A DNA stretch of 64,000 bases from the NCBI GenBank assembly GCA_015345905.1, contig JADDTR010000013.1, positions 184,657 through 248,656 on the forward strand, in the 5' to 3' direction. Both the position numbers and the translations under genes were made by a program. The stretch is from Aotearoamyces nothofagi. Its lineage: Eukaryota; Ascomycota; Leotiomycetes; Leotiales; Tympanidaceae. Position 1 is the first letter of the stretch. The number at the start of each line of letters is the position of its first letter. Positions 58,054 to 64,000 of this stretch are shown in pieces. Under the pieces are notes generated by a model, which searched no databases, was not told the DNA's origin, and saw nothing but the letters and a program-made list of their open reading frames with translations.

Positions 58054-58581
58054 TTATCGTCGATGGCGTCTTGCACCACTCCCCGAACCCTCTCCATGGC
58101 GATGTCGATGCCCTTCCCTATCCCTTCTACCGCTACCACTCTCCTCAAGCCTCCTTTCTAGCTCCTCCACTCGTGCTCTATACGCCTTCACAATCTCCTT
58201 AATATGCGCCACGCGGTCAAACTCATCCTCCAGCTCGTCAATATTCCTTAATATCTCATTCAGACGCGCAATCTCTGCATCTGCCATCTCAATCGCGTTC
58301 CCGGCACGATCGTACTGCTGTTGCGCAACAATTGTAGACTGCTCCGACAAGTACTCAAGCCGGTCTTGGATCTGCTGCATCAATCGGTCGAAATGGCGTG
58401 ACAGAGCGGCGAGTGACGAGCCGTCGAGGAGAAGCAGCCCCTGAGACGAGGCACGAGAGGCCGCGCGCGAGGAAGAGGAGCCCGCGGCCGTGGCAGCGAT
58501 CTGGGCCCGGCGCAGGACTTGGATTTCATCGTTTGTGAGGCCCAGTTGCGTATCTGGGATGGAGTGGGCGGGCGAGGTCAT
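58054..58581 (-). CDS. kxd1: KxDL/KXD1-like protein (BLOC-1-related)
   Basis: Probable homologue of KXD1, a subunit of the yeast BLOC-1 complex that acts in endosome maturation. Single exon, 175 residues. After a Ser/Ala-rich N-terminus (residues 1-50), a continuous alpha-helical coiled coil runs from about 58 to 150: LSRHFDRLMQQIQDRLEYLSEQ, then YDRAGNAIEMADAEIARLNEILRNIDELEDEFDRV and a second charged helix. The pattern of a short ~90-residue coiled coil with a YDRAGNAI-like centre matches filamentous-fungal KXD1 as I remember it. The tail is basic (RRDREGHRHRHGE...RRHRR). The coiled coil is certain, the family name moderate. Stands alone in a gene-poor area. Confidence 0.6.
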   Translation of the reverse strand: MTSPAHSIPDTQLGLTNDEIQVLRRAQIAATAAGSSSSRAASRASSQGLLLLDGSSLAALSRHFDRLMQQIQDRLEYLSEQSTIVAQQQYDRAGNAIEMADAEIARLNEILRNIDELEDEFDRVAHIKEIVKAYRARVEELERRLEESGSGRRDREGHRHRHGEGSGSGARRHRR

Positions 58582-61189
58582 CGCAGCGACGGTGAGGGCG
58601 TCGCGGTAGTGTTTATTGGAGATCGATGGATGGTGAACGGGGACACCTCCACGGAGAGCTGTGAAGGTGCTATGGGATTCATGGTAGTCGGATGTGGTAC
58701 TGGATCATTGCGTGAGCTCCCCGTGTTTGGTTGTCGATGGCGGTTGAAGACGGTGAGAACAGGATGGGCGTTGCACAGAGCTATGGGAATTACTTTTTTG
58801 AGAGGTCGCCTGACAGAACATAAGAACTTTACATGATAACGAGTCCTCCTATAGCCTTACTAATGCGGGGATACCTACAACACCTAGGGCTAGCAGGAGG
58901 ACAGGAGGGATATCGAGGACATAGATTCTTCGGACTCGGGGGATTTACTGCCTTTTTGGCTTTCAGGAGCTCGAGATGGCATTCTTGGGTTCATGCACCC
59001 CAGATCAAAATTGGCGCTAAGTCAAACATCAGATCTGCAGAGGGTACGGGTAGCTAGCTACACGCCCAGGTGCGGCGGTGTCTACTGATCTGATCACTCG
59101 AGGCTGAGTGAGAATGGCCGTCATGAACTGGTCGTGCACTTTTCAATTGGCACCGCCGGCGACCTTAGAAACGGACCAGAGCATACACTGCTTCCAAGGG
59201 ACCGCTCTCCCGCTGCGAACCAACGACGCATCCGCTCCTCACACCTCTGGGAGGGCAACACGCCTTTCGGTGCTTGCTGAGACGGTCATCAAACGGCCAC
59301 CAAGACGTCCTGTGTCTCTGTTCCCACCCGAGGTGGTGTGATGGAGTGACCTCGTCTGCGTAGCTTATGGCAACGTAGAGCTCCTCTACTCTCATCCCAC
59401 CCGATCTCTTCAAATTCTTTAAAACGTACTCATACTCATGGCCGATCCAATTGGGCTCGGAAGCACTTCTTCTGTTGATATGCCAATCTTTCGGAGCCTC
59501 GATCTACGATGTCCACGATGAATATGAGGCGGCGTGTTTATCCCGTACGGTAGTGCTGGATTGATTCTCCTATTGTCACTGTTCTATTTCCCCACCACCC
59601 TTTTATCGCGATAATGACTGATGGCTAATGTGGCTGATGCCGGCAGTAGAGCGTACGACCGAAATCATGCACGCTGCTGTCATCCTGCTGTTGCAGCCGC
59701 GACCCAATGGCGCTTCTGGGAAGCGATGACGAGCTCGCAGGGAGGTCTGGCCCATATGGATAAACAGGAGACATTGACAATCTCTACTAATGGCGTTCTA
59801 TTCTATATCTATGCCCCGCAAGCCGGTGGAGTTGAATCGAATCCCAGATCTCGCGATTACCTGACGGCCGATCATCTGAGGTACGACCATTCCACAGTGC
59901 TTTGGAGAAAGCTATAAACACATGCCCAACGTATCCCGGAGTTTTATTCACACAAGGATTCAGGATTCAAGAATACAGAACTACTATAAAACTAAAATAA
60001 TCAGATAATATGTGATAACATCATCCATGATGTGTTACCAGCAGAGAGGCTCGTGTCTCCTTGCTTCGACGGACGAGTCTCCCGTTCCAATTGTCCTACC
60101 AGCGTCTGACCTACCAGATACAGCAAAACATATCTCTACGCCCGCCAATTACAACTCTTGTCGCCATTATCGCCTCTGTCGCCATCTTTCCCCTTGCTGT
60201 CATGTTGCTACTTCTCGTATCCCCCATATATATATATACGCAGGAGAAGCGAAAATACCTCGGATATCGGTTCTCCAACACCAATATTCCATCTTGATGT
60301 TCCTGTCACGGTTGCGGTATGTGTCTAGAAACGCGCTGATCCTTTTTATAGCACTGCTTTCTGAATGCAGACCAGAGGTCGAGCCGGTGAATTATTGTGC
60401 ATTGGTTGGGTTTTCGGCCTGTGTGAATAAATTGTCTTTTCCTTAGAGTCTTTCGGGAGAGCAGGATGGAGGCTAGCGATGCCAATCTTCTTCGGTCGTT
60501 TAGATACTGCGAGAGTGCAGAAGTAGGTCTGGAAGGGCTGCTGAGTGATGGGGTTCTGGCCTTTTTAGGTTTATGTAGTAGTGACTGTTCGGCGACAACG
60601 CTTTGCTACGGCGACGGGGACTGCTGATGACGACGAGAGGTCTAGTGGCGAGCGAGGAGGGGTCTGGTGATAAATTCTCTCCGGTCCCTGTATAGCCATG
60701 TCTGCTACGTGAACCTCCATCTGTAAGCAACTATTGCACTCGAAACCAGCCATCCTCCCCGTGCGTTGGTTACGTAGCCAGCAACAGAGAATACATACTC
60801 GAGCCTGAATGAATGCAGCCATTCCGTGCTTGCAAGAAGCGAGCGATACGGACCCGCCGCCGACACGTCACTAGCCGGGCCTTGATCGAGAACCTAACTC
60901 CCAGCTGCTCATACTCCTGCTCTGCCTAGCAGCAAACGCCGCACCGATCTCCCCTGTAATACGCTCTCAGACGATAAACACGACGGCCAGCTCGGGATCC
61001 CCCACGACATATATAGGTACGCACACGCAACGGCACCATGGCCCTCCCCTCCCCTCTCTTCCCACCTCTCTCCTGAACACGTCAGACAACCCCCCCTTTA
61101 TAAAACCAACGCTCCCCAACCTGACGCTACCCCCCAGAATCAAAAAAACAAAAAAGAAATCCCACATCCAATGCACGATCCCGCCTATC

Positions 61190-61250
61190 CGCAGGCAGGC
61201 AGGCAGGCACGAGGAGAAGGAGAAGGAGAAGGAGAAGGAGAAGGAGCAGT
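61190..61250. repeat. GCAGG and GAGAAG microsatellites
   Basis: Four GCAGG-type units followed by five GAGAAG units. Imperfect edges; simple repeats. Confidence 0.85.
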
Positions 61251-61487
61251 AGCGGCGGGAGAGCAGCCGCACGAAGACCTCGATTGCTCAATCTACGACG
61301 AGAGCGGCTTCTTGCCCTTTCCCGCGCTGGGGATCGAGGTATCGAGGTATGGGGTGAGTTGGAAAAACGAGGATGGGATGGGATGGGATTGGGGGTATGG
61401 GCTTTAGAGGGGTGGGAGGAGATGGAGGGGGGGGGTGGGAGATGGGGGTTGGTTATCATTGCTGTTATGGAGAGGTGTGTGAAGAAG

Positions 61488-61513
61488 GTATATATATATA
61501 TATATATATATAC
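61488..61513. repeat. TA dinucleotide repeat
   Basis: Twelve TA units, preceded by purine-rich G-run DNA (61380-61450). Confidence 0.9.
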
Positions 61514-61634
61514 ACGAGGCATGTAAAGAGGAAAAAGAGGCCCAGCGTTGCCGCGATATCTCGGCCTCCAGCGGCCCCGTATCTGCCGCCCGCATGGCCC
61601 CAGAGCCGAGACCAGGAGCGCCGGCAGCGCCTGC

Positions 61635-62680
61635 CTAGTCGGCCGCCAGCGCGGGGGCCGCCCTCCTCTCCTTCCCGCTGAGCAGATAGATGGCGGCGCG
61701 CATCTCCAGCAGGGGGTCGTCGCTGGGCTCGACGCCGCGGACGCGGGGGACCGGGTCGAAGATGTCGTGCTGGGCCTGCCTGTCGCTCTCCGCGCGGCCC
61801 AGGGCCGTCTCCAGCGCGAGCCTGCCCAGCGTCACCACCGCCCTGTCCGCGGGCCAGCGCGCCGTCGCGTCGTCCGTGACGTCGCCCTCCGCCGCCACCT
61901 GGGCCTTCAGGACGAAGCCCGCGGCGCCGGAGCCGAGCCGCGCCTCCAGCTCGTCGCGCAGGAGGTCGGGCAGCAGGCCGCCTTTGAGAGCCGCGGCGTC
62001 GAGCGCCTCGACGCCCAGCTCCGGCGCGACGACGTAGCGGACGAAGGACGCTCTGCCGTCGCCATCGACGAGCTTGAAGGCCGACACGCTGTAGTACGCC
62101 TCCCTCGCGTAGCTGCTGGGCGCAGGCTTCGGCGCCTGGACGAAAGCGAGCGCCGAGGGGTTTGCGGCGAGGAACTGCTCGATGGGGCTCGGAGAGCCGG
62201 ATTCCGGCCCGGAGGCGGCGGCGGCCTGGAGGAAGGAGAGGAACTCCTCGCCGGTCCGGACGGGGAAGAAGGGCGTCGAGTGGCCGATGATGTCCGTGTG
62301 GACGCGCCGGCCCTCGTCGTCATGGCCTAGGTTGAAGCGGATGGCGATGCCGCGCGGGTCGGCGTTTGGGTCAGTATCGGGGATCTTGGGGAGGCCGGTG
62401 CTGTTAGAGAAGCGCACGAGGACGGGCGTGGACGCGTCGTTGAAGTGTTTCGCCGACGAGAGCTTCCCGGCTTCTGGAGAGGGGGTGAAGGTGCCGGTGA
62501 CCAGGAGCCCTTTGGCGTGGGCTGCGACGAGGCTGGATGTTAGCTACCGCGGACGTTTCTTGGAGAGCGAGCACGGGACGTACCCGGTCGGTAGCCGGCG
62601 TGCTTTCCAAACATGGCCTGGAGCTGAGCGACCAGGTCTCCTGCGGTCTTGAGGATCCGCTCATCGGAAGGGAAAGGCAT
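61635..62680 (-). CDS. small catalase-related heme peroxidase (SrpA-like)
   Basis: Predicted heme peroxidase of the short catalase-like group, using peroxide to oxidise organic substrates. Exons 62680-62584 and 62521-61635 give 327 residues, against 480-700 for true catalases. The junction rebuilds YRPAHAKGLLVTGTF, with distal His34. VRFSNSTGLP, DPRGIAIRF and TPFFPVR follow in catalase order. Near the end EPSDDPLLEMRAAIY supplies the R-x-x-x-Y heme-ligand pattern (Arg307, Tyr311). The NADPH and C-terminal domains of full catalases are absent, as is usual for the group. No signal peptide; location likely cytosolic. GC content is very high, with third positions nearly all G or C, unlike all other genes here; an intron shows it is expressed as a eukaryotic gene. 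Bacteria have the same family, so transfer is possible but unproven. Confidence 0.85.
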
Positions 62681-63450
62681 GATGGCTTCCTGTGAAGTGT
62701 AGTATGGTGCAGTGTAATGCAGTGACAGCAAATTTAGGTGTCTGGCATAGACGAGCGGGGAGGAGAGGAGGGGAGAGGAGAAGAGACAGAATGAGAGAGG
62801 AGAAGAGGGAGGCCTTATACTTGGGATTTCAAAAGAAGGCTGCGGAGCTCCCCTCTCAATCGTGTGTACAGCACTTGAAGCCCGCAATACAGACGTCTTA
62901 TTGTGTGATTGGATCCCCCGGCCATCGCGTCCGACAAGTGGTTTGACTCGGAGCCAGAGCACGGTACGGAGGCTGATGCATCATGGCGGCGCGACGGTTG
63001 ACGGAGGAGTTGGCGGTTTGATGCTCGTCCATCGTCTGCTTACCCTCCGCACCGATGCTACTGGCCGAGGCCGCGTTGCAGACACGGCAGGGGCAGCGGT
63101 GGCTGCATGCGACGGCCTGAGTCAGCACGGCGCGCGATAACAAAGCGAGCGAGCGCTGAGCCAGGCAGTCCAGCCCGACAGCTCTCGACTTCTGGAGATG
63201 GATGCGAGAGATGGGAGATGGGAGATGCTGGGGCGGGCGGACGGTGGGCGAACTGGGTAAATGGGCTCTCGACCGGGTAAATTTGGGCGCCGCATGAGGC
63301 CGGGCCGTATGTGATGATTTGCTGCGGCCCATTCCAGATCCTGGATCCCAAGCTCTAGGGTTACAGCTACCTGGATGGCGCGTGGCGTTGGTGATCGGAA
63401 ACCGAGAACAGCTATTTGTCATCTCGTGTCTTGACGCTGTGAGGGAGGAG

Positions 63451-63647
63451 CGACTCGAGGACGCGGACTTGCAGCTCATCGAAACAGCAGAAGCAGCAAG
63501 AACATACCCCTATAGAAGCTCATTATCATCACATATACATATATATACTCAGCACCAAACCCATCCACACACACCCTCCGTCTCCCCCCGTGACGACTCG
63601 AGGACGCAGACTTGCAGCTCATCGAAACAGCAAACCGTACCCCTATA
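63451..63647. repeat. direct duplication of ~40-60 bp
   Basis: A 39-base segment starting CGACTCGAGGACGC at 63451 recurs with one mismatch at 63594, each followed by ACCCCTATA (63506-63514 and 63639-63647) after a spacer of different length. Distance between copies is 143 bases. Confidence 0.85.
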
Positions 63648-63781
63648 CAGCCCTCCCATCGTACATATACATCTACACGCATACGCATTCGAGCACCCAC
63701 ACCAGCCCCCATGCACATGCCACCGCAAGACCGAGCCCGCCATATCCAGCTCGCGAAGCAGCGAGCCCACCGCACTGTCCT

Positions 63782-63925
63782 GAGAGAGAGAGAGAGAGAG
63801 AAGCAGCCGACCACCCCATCGACACCGTGAACGCTGTATATTCTCCGCGAAGCAGCGAAGGTGAGAGGTGTGTGTAGAGGGAAATATCGAGACGATCGAT
63901 GCTTGATGATCGGGTCGGGGTAAGG

Positions 63926-63956
<31 letters not shown>
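63782..63956. repeat. GA dinucleotide microsatellites
   Basis: Two GA runs, at about 63782-63801 and 63927-63956. Confidence 0.9.
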
Positions 63957-63979
63957 GCTCTATCACTCCAGAAAAGGGA

Positions 63980-64000
63980 GGGGGGGGGGGGGGGGGGGGG
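63980..64000. repeat. poly-G run at window end
   Basis: At least 21 consecutive G residues up to the last base. It may continue beyond the window, or be a contig-end artefact. Confidence 0.9.

Larger units (their letters stand above)
58582..61634. other. gene-free region
   Basis: About 3 kb with no credible gene. From about 61.18 kb it becomes low-complexity: GCAGG units (61190-61208), GAGAAG units (61211-61246), G-rich tracts and a TA microsatellite. Low-complexity frames (poly-Leu, poly-Glu/Gly) reflect these repeats. It also contains the promoter of the KXD1-like gene and the 3' flank of the catalase gene. Confidence 0.45.
62681..64000. other. right-end non-coding region
   Basis: Upstream DNA of the catalase-like gene, including a GA/GGA-rich tract at about 62755-62815. 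No credible gene follows. It contains a short direct duplication (63451/63594) and ends in GA repeats and a G run. Confidence 0.5.

Noticed and set aside
59830-59905. GAATCGAATCCC segment resembling a tRNA T-arm
   Set aside because: Flanks do not fold into a cloverleaf; no A-box at the right distance.
61127-61522. Minus-strand frame with a long poly-Leu tract suggesting a membrane protein
   Set aside because: The Leu run is the GAGAAG microsatellite read in reverse, and the TA repeat gives an Ile/Tyr run. Low complexity only.
61548-62330. 260-codon plus-strand frame opposite the catalase-like gene
   Set aside because: Antisense shadow in very GC-rich coding DNA; Arg/Ala/Gly-rich with no domain, whereas the minus strand has clear catalase motifs.
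1-64000. A coordinated new multi-gene system, biosynthetic cluster or defence island
   Set aside because: Genes are unrelated housekeeping functions with mixed orientation; no polyketide synthase, NRPS, terpene cyclase, NLR-like or transposon core gene was recognised.

Overview
This window is nuclear DNA of a filamentous ascomycete (Pezizomycotina). The evidence is short GT-AG introns of about 50-80 bases, fungus-specific gene families (Pal1, Sls1, Pbs2, auxin-efflux-like carriers, a fungal-type glucokinase and choline kinase) and a highly expressed translation elongation factor 1-alpha gene with small 5' exons. Leotiomycetes is a guess from overall feel; the sequence alone does not settle class or genus. 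Seventeen protein genes are supported, most with exon structures that keep the reading frame at every junction. No tRNA, rRNA or snRNA gene, CRISPR array or intact transposon was recognised.

Layout. 1-11.3 kb is gene-poor: the first 3 kb is packed with microsatellites, GTAC-rich minisatellites and a three-copy higher-order repeat, followed by sequence with no convincing gene except one weak hypothetical frame (7846-8460). 11.4-17.4 kb holds a secreted alpha/beta hydrolase (-) and a major facilitator transporter of the allantoate/nicotinate permease type (+), separated by an AT-rich stretch. From 18.5 to 27 kb come a PPIL1-type cyclophilin (-), signal peptide peptidase (+), an Sgf11-like SAGA subunit (-), a NAA50-like N-acetyltransferase (+) and glucokinase (-). 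A GC-rich, repeat-laden gap (27-29.2 kb) precedes three minus-strand genes: Spp1/CFP1-type COMPASS subunit, choline kinase and an auxin-efflux-carrier-family protein. After another repeat-bearing gap (37.4-40.2 kb) lie Pbs2 MAP kinase kinase (+), a RAD51-paralogue-like protein (-), Pal1 (-), Mediator subunit 31 (+), Sls1 (+), tef1 (+), KXD1-like protein (-) and, in a strikingly GC-rich island, a small catalase-related peroxidase (-). The window ends in GA microsatellites and a poly-G run.

How the genes relate. They do not form a pathway or a metabolic cluster; this is a mosaic of housekeeping genes (transcription: Sgf11, Spp1, Med31; signalling: Pbs2; translation: tef1; mitochondria: Sls1; cell shape: Pal1; lipid and sugar phosphorylation: choline kinase, glucokinase). 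Two head-to-head pairs (cyclophilin/signal peptide peptidase and Sgf11/NAA50) each share about 550 bases of upstream DNA. The most noteworthy observations are a consensus PCNA-interacting motif at the N-terminus of the NAA50-like enzyme, a RAD51 paralogue whose Walker A lysine and threonine are gone, a dispersed ACTGTAC/GTACAGT word family that seems confined to non-coding DNA, and a 14-base microexon in MED31.
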